Of a DNA stretch of 64,000 bases, positions 38,801-44,474 are shown one piece after another. The DNA is from Lumbricus rubellus (lineage: Eukaryota; Annelida; Clitellata; Crassiclitellata; Lumbricidae), in the NCBI GenBank assembly GCA_945859605.1, contig OX243817.1, positions 20,972,718-21,036,717 of the forward strand, given 5' to 3'. Within the stretch, counting starts at the first letter, position 1; every line of letters begins with the position of its first letter. The position numbers were made by a program, and so were the translations under genes. The notes beneath the pieces were generated by a model. It had not been told where the DNA came from. It made no database searches and saw only the letters and a program-made list of their open reading frames with translations.

Positions 38801-40541
38801 AGGTACAGAAAGATGCTATGAAGGACGAAAGAACTTAGACTGGCAGGTTGACAACCTGAAAAAGATGCATTTTTGTAGTTTGCTGATATATTTCTTCCAT
38901 AATTATATGCTGCAGTTGTGCATCTATGTACAATAGGTACAAATCACAAAAATAGATACAACTCACATTATAGAACAGTTCTGGACTTCAGGTAACAGTT
39001 GCCACATGTTATGTCTATCGTATTGTGTTATATTCCAAATTACAATTGTTTGGTAAGTATCCACGGGTAAAGGCATAGATGTTATTGAAATTTGTGTTTA
39101 ATTGAAGAATTCTGCTTGTTCACTTACCAAGGCTTAAATTATTAACTTATTTGTTTGATAAGCATGGATAGAGAGTATTATTTGACGACTTTTATAATAG
39201 TGATAAGTTTAAAATATCATGAACCAGTGTTTGCTGCATAATTGTGCTGAGTGATTTCTTATACAGAAAACGAATGCTGCCGAGCTTCTGCGCCTCTACC
39301 TTAGTTACGGTTTTCTGGAGGAATCCACCGAGTTAGCAATCGAGTACATCCTGGCAACGATGGGTCGAGGAAAGGAGTACTTTGGCCTAGACGTAAGTGA
39401 ATCTGTCTATTCTTGCTAGTGGGTTTTCTTGTTGCCTGAAAGTTACATTCGCTGTTGTTTGCACTTAGAATGTGGAGGCATTAGGTAGGCATAGAAAGAC
39501 ATTATATATATATGCGTAGTAGTGTAGCTGTAAAATTTTAAAATGTTCTATATATATATATGCATCTGTATGTATCTCAATATTTGTGTAAATTGTTGTA
39601 AGAACTGTTATTACTTAGCACTTAATTGACAATAGAGATTAATGAATTATGAATAAGATTAAGATGAATTTAACTTGTGTTTAGGATTACCTACATGCTG
39701 GTTCTGCGCCAGTCTGGCTGCCTTACACCTGTCTAGATCATCTGCTGCGTGCGCTTGATGATGCTAAAGGAAAGGACAAAAAACATTTAGCAGAAGTAAG
39801 ACATATGACCTCATTTTCAAATTTATTAAATTTATTTATTTATTTCTCGTATTTGCTGTAGCGCCCTTTCAAGCTCTTACTCAGAGGCACTCCCGACTAC
39901 AGCGCGGGCACTGAATCGGTTTCATGTCGAAGCTCACGAGCAATTGTGAGTGAATGACATGCTCAAGGTCCTACGTGACAGCTTGTTGTGGATTCGAACC
40001 TGGAACCCTCCACTGATTCTAAGGCACTGAACCCACCACTACACCACCGTGCGCCCACGAACTTAACTTGAACCAAAGAAGTTTTTTTATGAACATGTTA
40101 TGTTGTTCTTAATAATTTTGATTCTGATTCAAGCCAGGTTGAACAATTGCCGTGTTATCATATTACTGTTACTGGATTTAATATTTTTTATTGCCTTGTA
40201 GTGATTTTTATTCATTGTTCGCAGTGATTTTTTAAAAATTTGCTGCTTAGTGTCTGATCAAATTTCTTGCGTTAACTTTTTTCGTCATCGTAATGGGGTA
40301 TACAGAAGCAGTGAACAATACTCCTCCAATTAGATTAACTTGGCATCATTCAGCTTAAGTTAGTTATCATAGACTTTCAACTGAGCCATTCTGTATTCTA
40401 ATTGGTTCTGTTTGTGTTTTATCATATTTTTGCATTTTTTATTTTCAGCTACATCACCAGCTGACTAAAACCCTAGAGAACTACTTCGGTGTTGTACAGA
40501 ATGCCACAGATGCGACACTTGTAATGCTTCGAGGTCACTGA
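14244..40541 (+). CDS. NUP160: nucleoporin NUP160, 33 coding exons, 1436 aa
   Basis: This is a scaffold subunit of the Nup107-160 (Y) complex of the nuclear pore. Exons that splice in frame: 14244-14337, 15218-15326, 15536-15743, 16316-16550, 17168-17246, 18534-18642, 19436-19514, 20138-20226, 20684-20758, 21191-21282, 21815-21974, 22598-22696, 22936-23040, 23627-23801, 24255-24420, 25194-25327, 26106-26260, 29285-29412, 30059-30132, 30905-31064, 31732-31887, 32670-32799, 33203-33298, 33947-34041, 34601-34709, 35058-35163, 35817-36055, 36550-36803, 37638-37763, 38624-38768, 39267-39392, 39685-39795, 40449-40541. All have GT-AG borders. The N-terminal part (RFYSSTRNRFICW, DSKLRIWSAS, PSHLWTLWTL) is the beta-propeller, and the rest is helical. 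Family hallmarks are QFLVVLCERNEL, LYAFHVKRNNYRKAGSVMYEFGMRLRRE, KYAWILKPV, MTPVFEGLLLK and GKEYFG. The total of 1,436 codons equals the human length as I recall it. The start ATG lies in AGAGATGGCGGAC, close to a TISU-like context. The exon 30 donor (GTTTGA) is weak. The product is certain; single borders could shift by a few bases. Confidence 0.95.
14498..14977 (-). pseudogene. hAT-type transposase N-terminal (BED finger) remnant
   Basis: It lies in NUP160 intron 1. The + strand begins CAGGGATTTTCAAAC, a hAT-like terminus. On the minus strand an ATG at 14977 gives MDKFVKRK. Then comes a CLIC cysteine pair and, after a frameshift, SYESMKPAKLKRHLTTMH, the His half of a BED zinc finger. This order matches ZBED/hAT transposases. 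The catalytic domain is absent and I could not find the other terminus. Confidence 0.75.
15991..16208 (-). repeat. tRNA-derived SINE, full-length-like copy (intron 3)
   Basis: Read on the minus strand, it starts GGGGCGCGGTGGTGTAGTCG, which holds a pol III A-box-like word. A B-box (GGTTCAAATCC) follows about 30 bp on. Then come a body containing CAGTGTCCGCTCTGCATTCG and a 3' tail CTTGAAGAGGGGTTATAAC, AAGTGCACATACAAAC. Seven related copies occur in the window, all in this orientation. It is a SINE, not a tRNA gene: no cloverleaf can be completed. Confidence 0.85.
16606..16830 (-). repeat. L2-like LINE 3' fragment (intron 4)
   Basis: The minus strand encodes VTGPTTWNGLPVTLR and then FLNNIKTFLFSRGWA, the C-terminal end of a CR1/L2-type reverse transcriptase polyprotein. 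It ends in the tail CTTGAAGGGGCACTATATAA. It is truncated upstream and has no intact ORF. The same peptide pattern recurs at 45568-45825. Confidence 0.75.
17661..18090. mobile_element. T-rich TIR element (intron 5)
   Basis: GTTGTAAAAACCG at the left and CGGTTTTTACATC at the right form an inverted pair. ATGAAAGGCAGGCATA lies just before and ATGAAGGCAGGCACATA just after, resembling a flanking duplication. The inside is T-rich, with repeated CGTTTTTT and CGGTTTTTT words, and non-coding. The superfamily is unknown and the exact borders are uncertain. Confidence 0.6.
18155..18245. repeat. short AAGATCAAGACTT tandem repeat (intron 5)
   Basis: Three to four imperfect units of about 21-24 bp contain AAGATCAAGACTTT, with variable spacers. 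Confidence 0.75.
19164..19253 (-). repeat. truncated SINE copy (intron 6)
   Basis: Only the 3' half is present: the tail TTTGTATGTGCACTTGTTAT and the AGCGCCCC, CTACTCAGAGGCGCTCCCGA and GCAGAGCGGACAC blocks. The tRNA-like head is missing, as expected for 5'-truncated retroposition. Confidence 0.85.
20463..20534. mobile_element. degenerate TTAA miniature element (intron 8)
   Basis: ATAACCCTTTAA at the left and a partial inverted match ATTAAATGGTTAA at the right enclose about 65 bp. Inner arms AACCAGC and AGCTGGT can pair. It resembles the better preserved TTAA elements at 29147 and 30639, but its ends are eroded. Confidence 0.5.
20949..21035. repeat. TGA/GAT trinucleotide array (intron 9)
   Basis: About 28 uninterrupted GAT units. 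The flanking text AAAAGATGAATAGTGAGTGAA recurs on the right side (AAAGGATGAATAGTGAGTGAA at 20879), so the array sits between a short direct repeat. Confidence 0.92.
21307..21350. repeat. TA dinucleotide array just after exon 10 donor
   Basis: About 22 TA units lie 25 bp downstream of the exon 10 splice donor. Confidence 0.92.
22350..22549 (-). repeat. SINE copy (intron 11)
   Basis: It has the tRNA-like head with a B-box (reverse complement of GGATTCGAACC) and the full body. The tail end is divergent. Same orientation as the other copies. Confidence 0.85.
23415..23520. repeat. 21-bp minisatellite, five copies (intron 13)
   Basis: Units of TAATCAGCATGTATATTATGC are repeated five times without visible change. 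The unit length is a multiple of three and open in one frame, but it sits inside an intron. Confidence 0.95.
24745..25060 (-). repeat. L2-like LINE 3' fragment (intron 15)
   Basis: Minus-strand translation shows a FSVMGP-stop-IWNDLPSKL block and FYKSLEYFF, matching the LINE tail peptides at 16606 and 45568 but with stops. It ends at the tail text CTTAAAAGGGCACCATGTAA. A dead, truncated copy. Confidence 0.7.
26294..26372. mobile_element. 71-bp TTAA miniature element, type A (intron 17)
   Basis: TTAA at 26294-26297 and 26369-26372 flank a 71-bp insert. Its ends are CCCTTTGAAACC and GGTTCAAAGGG, an inverted repeat with one gap. It begins 34 bp after the exon 17 donor. A second copy of the same family, inverted and more eroded, lies at 56633-56712. 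Confidence 0.8.
26713..29032 (-). mobile_element. full-length piggyBac transposon in NUP160 intron 17
   Basis: A 2,312-bp element (26717-29028) has a perfect 15-bp terminal inverted repeat, CCCCTTTACGGTGGA. It is flanked by TTAA duplications at 26713-26716 and 29029-29032, the hallmark of piggyBac. It carries one uninterrupted transposase gene in antisense to NUP160. Next to the right end are three palindromes of the form CCCGAG-loop-CGGG, at 28880-28897, 28954-28969 and 28994-29013. These may be subterminal binding sites. At the left end the word ACGGTGGAAT occurs twice. Perfect ends plus an open ORF suggest a recent and possibly active copy. Confidence 0.96.
27018..28733 (-). CDS. piggyBac transposase, 571 aa
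   Basis: This transposase catalyses TTAA-specific cut-and-paste transposition in the nucleus. I start it at the ATG at 28733 (MSRKRGLSDAEIQRLI). The frame is open further upstream, but that part reads through the subterminal palindromes into the inverted repeat and has no ATG. The N-terminus is acidic (Ser/Asp-rich, residues 18-55). The catalytic DDD triad is visible as D236 in NLAIDESLMLWKGRL, D317 in FTDNWYSS and D417 in GAVDVADQM. A C-terminal cysteine-rich finger lies at about residues 526-566 (CCKVCC, CADCDVPLC, H566). Length matches the family, usually 550-600 aa, and no stop or frameshift interrupts it. Its promoter would lie within the right 280 bp of the element. Confidence in the family is very high; activity is inferred. 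Confidence 0.96.
   Translation of the reverse strand: MSRKRGLSDAEIQRLIAESDDSSSYFDSDVDEDSSSDDNDDDADSDDSQQTVDYDSTSAFGWSEKDVHHRERFTFTGKPGRQIPVADTLDPLEYFNLYFTDEILDKIVIETNRRAQQLMEAPGLRRRSRMNNWSDTTRDEVRVLFALFIYQGIIQKPEVSMFWSTKPLLETPYVRQIMSQERFSLLWKCLHFVDNTTLPTGTTPAHKSYLKIKWFYDKLVERFSTVYLPGENLAIDESLMLWKGRLAMKQYIPMKRARFGLKSYELCESGSGYIWKSLVHIGTAMELDDSTDGLMSSRIVMTLAKDLLDKGACIFTDNWYSSPTLFRQLHSRQTDAVGTVRLNRKHMPAQLKQKVARGQTIVRFTNDMLALKWMDKKEVSMLSTYHRSEMQTVQTHRGKKDKPAAIVTYNKNMGAVDVADQMLVAYPTERKRNKVWYKKMFRHMLNQTTLNCYILFHKDNTSVKMSHLQFRIKLIERLLETYHDPLHGQVKRGRPSTDESNPLRLTGRHFTKRIPSNPGKKARTRCCKVCCSHLGPDGKKIRKETSFMCADCDVPLCVEPCFEMYHTKYNY
29143..29215. mobile_element. 65-bp TTAA miniature element, type B copy 1 (intron 17)
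   Basis: TTAA flanks at 29143-29146 and 29212-29215 enclose a 65-bp palindromic insert with a perfect 13-bp inverted repeat, CCCTTTAATGCCG. An inner palindrome GGTATAGGATTTCTCATACC follows. It lies 111 bp beyond the right end of the piggyBac element. There is no coding capacity. Confidence 0.88.
29830..30010. repeat. ATA microsatellite, tail remnant and poly-A run (intron 18)
   Basis: (AAT)n at about 29833-29868 is followed by a divergent retroposon-tail-like stretch (GCACTTTTGCCTCACACCCTG). A run of about 21 A lies at 29990-30010. No gene. Confidence 0.7.
30163..30376 (-). repeat. SINE copy (intron 19)
   Basis: All blocks are present: tail TTTGTATGGGCACTTGTTAT, body, B-box (GCATTCGAACC on the + strand, one change) and the head ACACCACCGCACCCCA. 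Antisense to NUP160. Confidence 0.88.
30635..30705. mobile_element. 63-bp TTAA miniature element, type B copy 2 (intron 19)
   Basis: TTAA at 30635-30638 and 30702-30705 enclose 63 bp nearly identical to the element at 29147-29211. The ends are CCCTTTAATGC and GCATTAAAGGG, with the core GTATAGGATTTCCCATACC. Two dispersed copies with TTAA on both sides show that this is a mobile family. Confidence 0.88.
31888..32540. repeat. 20-bp minisatellite starting at the exon 21 splice donor
   Basis: Units of GTAAGTTATAAACATCTGAC and variants repeat about 32 times. The first base of the array is the first base of intron 21, so the genuine donor GTAAGT is unit 1. By eye about 20 units keep an exact GTAAGT; the others have ATAAGT, TTAAGT or CAAGTT. 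Some units are 22-24 bp. Use of any later donor would add a stop, because unit 1 is read through as a TAA-containing frame. Confidence 0.95.
33605..33745 (-). repeat. SINE/LINE tail-type remnant, second family (intron 23)
   Basis: TTTTATATAGTGCCTCTCAC, AGGTGCTCCCAGTG and GGCACTTGGCCCACCAGTTA resemble pieces at 13296, 29870 and 55757. The ends are not defined. It looks like the 3' part of a retroposon sharing the GCGCTATATAAA-type tail. Confidence 0.55.
35476..35655 (+). repeat. CR1/L2-like LINE 3' end (intron 26)
   Basis: The + strand encodes LTQDFKSRLKTHLFLKTYPAV and a stop, typical of the last residues of CR1/L2 reverse transcriptase ORFs. A 3' tail GGCGCCCTTGTAATGGTATG and a final ATT microsatellite follow. 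Heavily 5'-truncated. The same tail is interrupted by a hAT element near 46130. Confidence 0.72.
36455..36524. mobile_element. 62-bp TTAA miniature element, divergent (intron 27)
   Basis: TTAA at 36455-36458 and 36521-36524 enclose 62 bp ending CCGTAAAGGG. The right end resembles that of the full piggyBac element (CCGTAAAGGGG), while the left end CCATTTGCCG is divergent. It lies about 25 bp upstream of exon 28, close to the polypyrimidine and branch-point zone. Confidence 0.65.
38237..38430 (-). repeat. SINE copy (intron 29)
   Basis: Body and head are recognisable, with B-box GGATTTGAACC on the + strand. The tail is GAGCACTTGTTATAGCACCC. Antisense to NUP160. Confidence 0.85.
39841..40058 (-). 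repeat. SINE copy (intron 32)
   Basis: An older, more divergent copy. The GCGCCCTTTCAAGCTCTTAC, GAGGCACTCCCGACTACAGC and ACACCACCGTGCGCCCA blocks are visible. Antisense to NUP160. Confidence 0.82.
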
Positions 40542-42004
40542 GCTTCAACGTTAGGTCGTGTAGAACTCAATGAATTCATTTCAGACATTGCGGATCATAC
40601 ATTGTTGTGAATTAGTACCAGTGCTTTAGAAGTATATCATTTTGACCATCGTGTTACAATATGAGTGAAATATCAACAGCATTTGAAAGGATCGTTTCGA
40701 AAAAGTTTTATAAATTTTCTTTGAAGCAGTGTAATTCTAACTGTGGGAACTGTGAACATAAGATATTTAGGTGAAGTTTGTTTGTGGTTTGGGTGAGCGT
40801 CAGTGCTTTTTTCTGTAATGGCATTCTGGGACGTTTTTCAGCCATTGAAAAATAATTTAATTAATCTATGTTTTTAATGAAAATATCTATTTAATTTCTT
40901 TAATTTAACTTAAATTGTTCTGAATTTGTTCAGTTTCGGAACCTTACTTGTAGAAAAAAGCGCTGGTGAGTATAATAATGAACTGGGCAGAAATGACACT
41001 ACCATAGAAAATAAGTTCTCTGATGTTATTAAAGATAAATGCAACGTTGGAACGTTTGTCACTTTAGAGAACTGAAAAGTGTAATGTGAATAGATCTTGG
41101 AATTAAAATGAGTTTTAAACTGACTTTGGACAAATGACTCTGAATTGAGGCAAATTTAGACATTTTAAGGTACAATTCAAAGTCCAATGCAAACCCAAGA
41201 TGGAAAACTAATTCAATTTCTGTATATTTGGTCATGAATTCCTTTTATTTTAGCATTTTAAGTAAGTGATGTAGAAACAGGAGATGATTTCAAAGAAAAC
41301 ATCACATACCGAACTAGCCTATAGACTGGTTCGTTCAACTCAACTTTAATCATGTGGCTGGGTTTGCGGATTGTCTTTATATAGAATTATAGATATTCTG
41401 TTATTTGGTATGGAACCTACTTTTGTATTGCTATTAATTCATTGGGAGGCTCTCAATGTATTACATATGCGGGCCCATTGCGGGGTCACCTGGTTTAAGT
41501 CAAGTTATAATGAAATGTAATGTAAATCTGCGACAATTTTTCAGTGCTCGTGGGCGAGAACATTCAAAGCCGGTACCGCGTCATGCCATGACCTCTAAAC
41601 GGATTCAGAGGTCATGCTCATTAAAGTCCGTGCACGGACCGTGTACAGCACCCTTCTTGCTCAGAGAAGCTCAGCTAGCTTCTTGCAATAAGATTTCATT
41701 GTAGGCCTAATGTTTTTCTGCTTAGTCACGAATGTAGTCGTGACTCGTGAACCCAACGATAGGCCTACGCAGCGCTCGTGTATTATTGTATTCGTTAGCC
41801 GAATTGGCAATTGCGCATGAAAAAGATAGGAGTTAGCGATTGCAACTTGGCTACAGCTTGCTTCTCCAGCTCACAACCAACGATCACTGCAATAATTATA
41901 GACGACCTCGGCTAATCTAGTCTATTAGGCGTAGGCTAAGTGCTGTATAGCACAGTATAAATAATTAATTAAGTAATTATTTATACTGTGTGTATAGGCT
42001 AGTG
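40542..42004. other. NUP160 3' UTR and NUP160-LST2 intergenic
   Basis: AT-rich sequence. ATTAAA at about 41028 is a possible polyadenylation signal, not proven. TAGGCCTA words reappear from about 41700. No other gene. Confidence 0.5.
41951..41990. repeat. perfect 17-bp inverted repeat
   Basis: CACAGTATAAATAATTA and its exact reverse complement are separated by a 6-base loop (ATTAAG). The LINE insertion point is 15 bp downstream. Confidence 0.92.
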
Positions 42005-43906
42005 ACACTGAATTGTTAAAGACACTTTTGAATTGATAGAGAAGAAACGTGAAGCCAAAACTGAATCACCCACGGATTACAAAAGACTGCGAGGAGAAGT
42101 ACAGAAAAGACTACGAATGGATAAACAGGAAGAGCTAGAGACGCTGTGTAGTGAATTAGAAGAAAACGCGAAAAAAGGCAACAGCAGACCAGTCTTCCAA
42201 ACAGTGAAGCGGCTCACTGGTTCTTTCGTCCCTCGTTCCACGGCCATTAAAGATGCTACAGGCAAGAAAATTGTTGAACCAGAGAAGGTAAATCAAAGAT
42301 GGAGAGAATACTGTGAGCAACTTTACGACGAAGAGAACGAGAATGTAGAAATTGACATTCAAGAAAGAGAACCACCTCCACTGATTGAAGAGATCAAGAG
42401 AGCAATAGCGAGAACAGCGTCACGAAAGGCTCCAGGACCGGACGATATAGCAGTTGAATTACTAAAGTTTGGAGGCGAAATGACAATAAGCAAGTTGCAC
42501 GAGATATGTGTAGAGATCTGGAAGACAGGATCATGGCCAGAGGAGTGGACTCAATCAACGTTCATACCGCTTCCAAAGAAAGGGGACCCGCTTCAATGCG
42601 GAAATTATAGAACCATCGCATTAGTCTCACACGCAAGCAAGATCTTGTTGCGTGTAATACTGGAAAGAATGCAGAGCAGGCTAGAGGAAGAAATCGCTCC
42701 AGAACAGGCAGGATTTAGACCAAAACGAGGCACAAGAGACCAAATATTGAACATAAGGATCATCTTGGAGAAGGCAAAAGAGATGAATCAACCGTTGTAC
42801 CTCTGCTTCATAGACTTCTCCAAGGCTTTCGACATGGTTAGGCACGACCAGTTGTGGTTGGCCATGCTCGACACGGGATTCCCACCGCAGCTGGTAGAAC
42901 TAATCAGAAATTTGTACAGACAACAACGTGCTAACGTGAGAACGAATGACATCACATCGGCATGGTTCAGAATCAAGAGAGGGGTCAGACAAGGTTGCAA
43001 CCTCTCACCCTGCTTATTTAATATCCTATCAGAGCAAGTGATGAGGGTTGCATTGGAGGGCTTTAAGGGAGGCATTAGAATCGGTGGCAGGATCATAAAC
43101 AACCTTAGATATGCCGATGATATTGTTCTGATCGCTACATCTCAGGAACAACTTCAGGAAATCGTGACCCGCGTAGAGGAGGCAGCGGAACAGTACAACC
43201 TGATGATAAATGTAGGGAAGACGAAGGTGATGACTACCGCTGATGAGATTTTGACAACGGAGGTGAGCACAGGAAAACTGGAACAAGTGGATTCATTTGT
43301 ATATTTGGGATGCCGGGTTACAAAGGACGCAAATTGCACGGGAGAAGTAAGATCAAGACTAGCCATGGGAATGACGAGCCTGGTCAAACTGACGAAAGTT
43401 TGGAAAAACAAATCTGTCAGCAACAGAACAAAAACGAGACTGCTGAAGGCCTTGGTGTGGCCAGTGGCGACATACGGGTGTGAGGCATGGACATTAAAAA
43501 AAGAAGAGGAAAGACGTATACAAGCATTCGAGAACAAATGTCTTAGAAAAACACTAAGAATCCCATGGACAAAAAAGCTGACCAACGAACAGGTGTACAC
43601 CATAGCAGGAACAAAGCAAGAACTGTTGATCCACGTAAAAACAAGAAAGTTGCGATACTTTGGACACGTCATGAGACAACAAAAGGACAGCATAGAAAAC
43701 AGCCTGATGACGGGATTGATGGAGGGGAAAAGAAGTAGAGGAAGACCTAGAACGGCATGGATAGACAACATCATGAAATGGACAGGACTTTCGGGAAGAA
43801 GACTAATGAACATGGCAGGAGATAGACAACTGTGGAAGATGCTCATCCATTCGTGCAGCCAACCGTCGCAGAGCGACGATGGCGGAATGACATGACATGA
43901 CATGAC
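42005..43906 (+). mobile_element. RTE-like LINE, 5'-truncated, 11-bp TSD
   Basis: The insert is bounded by the direct repeat ATAGGCTAGTG at 41994-42004 and 43907-43917, a target-site duplication. It ends in a short (TGACA)n repeat after the stop codon instead of poly-A, as RTE-clade elements do. The 5' part with the apurinic endonuclease domain is missing, the usual result of incomplete reverse transcription. The intact frame and exact flanks point to a recent insertion. Confidence 0.9.
42012..43895 (+). CDS. LINE reverse transcriptase ORF, truncated at N-terminus
   Basis: About 627 codons are open with no native start, because the insert is 5'-truncated. Reverse transcriptase blocks are clear: RKAPGPDDIAVELLK, FIPLPKKGDPLQCGNYRTIA, EQAGFRPKRGTRDQ, LCFIDFSKAFDMV, GVRQGCNLSPCLFNI and the catalytic YADD in LRYADDIVLIA. 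The C-terminal part has YGCEAWTLKKEEERRIQAFE, RKLRYFGHVMR and GKRSRGRPRTAWIDNI, the pattern I associate with RTE/BovB-type elements. It ends with stop TGA at 43893. It would prime reverse transcription of its own RNA if a full-length source copy exists elsewhere. Clade assignment is moderately sure; the enzyme class is certain. Confidence 0.92.
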   Translation: MVKDTFELIEKKREAKTESPTDYKRLRGEVQKRLRMDKQEELETLCSELEENAKKGNSRPVFQTVKRLTGSFVPRSTAIKDATGKKIVEPEKVNQRWREYCEQLYDEENENVEIDIQEREPPPLIEEIKRAIARTASRKAPGPDDIAVELLKFGGEMTISKLHEICVEIWKTGSWPEEWTQSTFIPLPKKGDPLQCGNYRTIALVSHASKILLRVILERMQSRLEEEIAPEQAGFRPKRGTRDQILNIRIILEKAKEMNQPLYLCFIDFSKAFDMVRHDQLWLAMLDTGFPPQLVELIRNLYRQQRANVRTNDITSAWFRIKRGVRQGCNLSPCLFNILSEQVMRVALEGFKGGIRIGGRIINNLRYADDIVLIATSQEQLQEIVTRVEEAAEQYNLMINVGKTKVMTTADEILTTEVSTGKLEQVDSFVYLGCRVTKDANCTGEVRSRLAMGMTSLVKLTKVWKNKSVSNRTKTRLLKALVWPVATYGCEAWTLKKEEERRIQAFENKCLRKTLRIPWTKKLTNEQVYTIAGTKQELLIHVKTRKLRYFGHVMRQQKDSIENSLMTGLMEGKRSRGRPRTAWIDNIMKWTGLSGRRLMNMAGDRQLWKMLIHSCSQPSQSDDGGMT

Positions 43907-43917
43907 ATAGGCTAGTG

Positions 43918-44474
43918 TGCTTATTTCCGCTGTTTCGAAGTCACTTTCTTTTCTCTTGATCTTTCGAATTCTGATTGATGTGCACTGTGACTGGCACTTT
44001 CTACATTTACAGATACAATACAACTAAATACAATGTCAGAGAATGATCTTAGGCTATCATCCATGATTGTGAAGTACTGCACTGATTAATTATAGTGAGA
44101 TCTCTACGTTGATAGGTGCATATCTTGACATGAATATCGGCCGAATTTTGTGTATGTCATCTGTATTTTACCGATTAGCCTATGTGACGGAGAAACTTTC
44201 ACGAGGTATTGAATTTTCGATAAATTACACTCGTTTTGTTTACAATTTACATTAATTATGGCGTTACATAAACTATTAACCTAGCGCAATGCCTGGTTTG
44301 TTAGTCTATGCTCGATTTATGTAAGACGGCCATACCGGAAATGACAGTGAGGGATGATCCGGTGATGATTAAAAACACTCAACTGTTTGCAAAAAGTTAT
44401 GAAAAGTTAGTAAGATATTTCACAGTGTGTCCAGTTCTTCAAACACATAAACTGCGACATGGTCTTCGTCTGAC
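43918..44474 (+). promoter_or_regulatory. LST2 upstream/promoter region
   Basis: It precedes the first coding exon of LST2. It contains ACCGGAAATGAC at 44334-44345, which matches an ETS-family binding word, and GGCCAT next to it (YY1-like). No TATA box is evident. The transcription start is not determined. Confidence 0.4.

Noticed and set aside
43154..44023. 289-codon antisense frame
   Set aside because: It is the shadow of the LINE reverse transcriptase ORF and has no recognisable protein motif.
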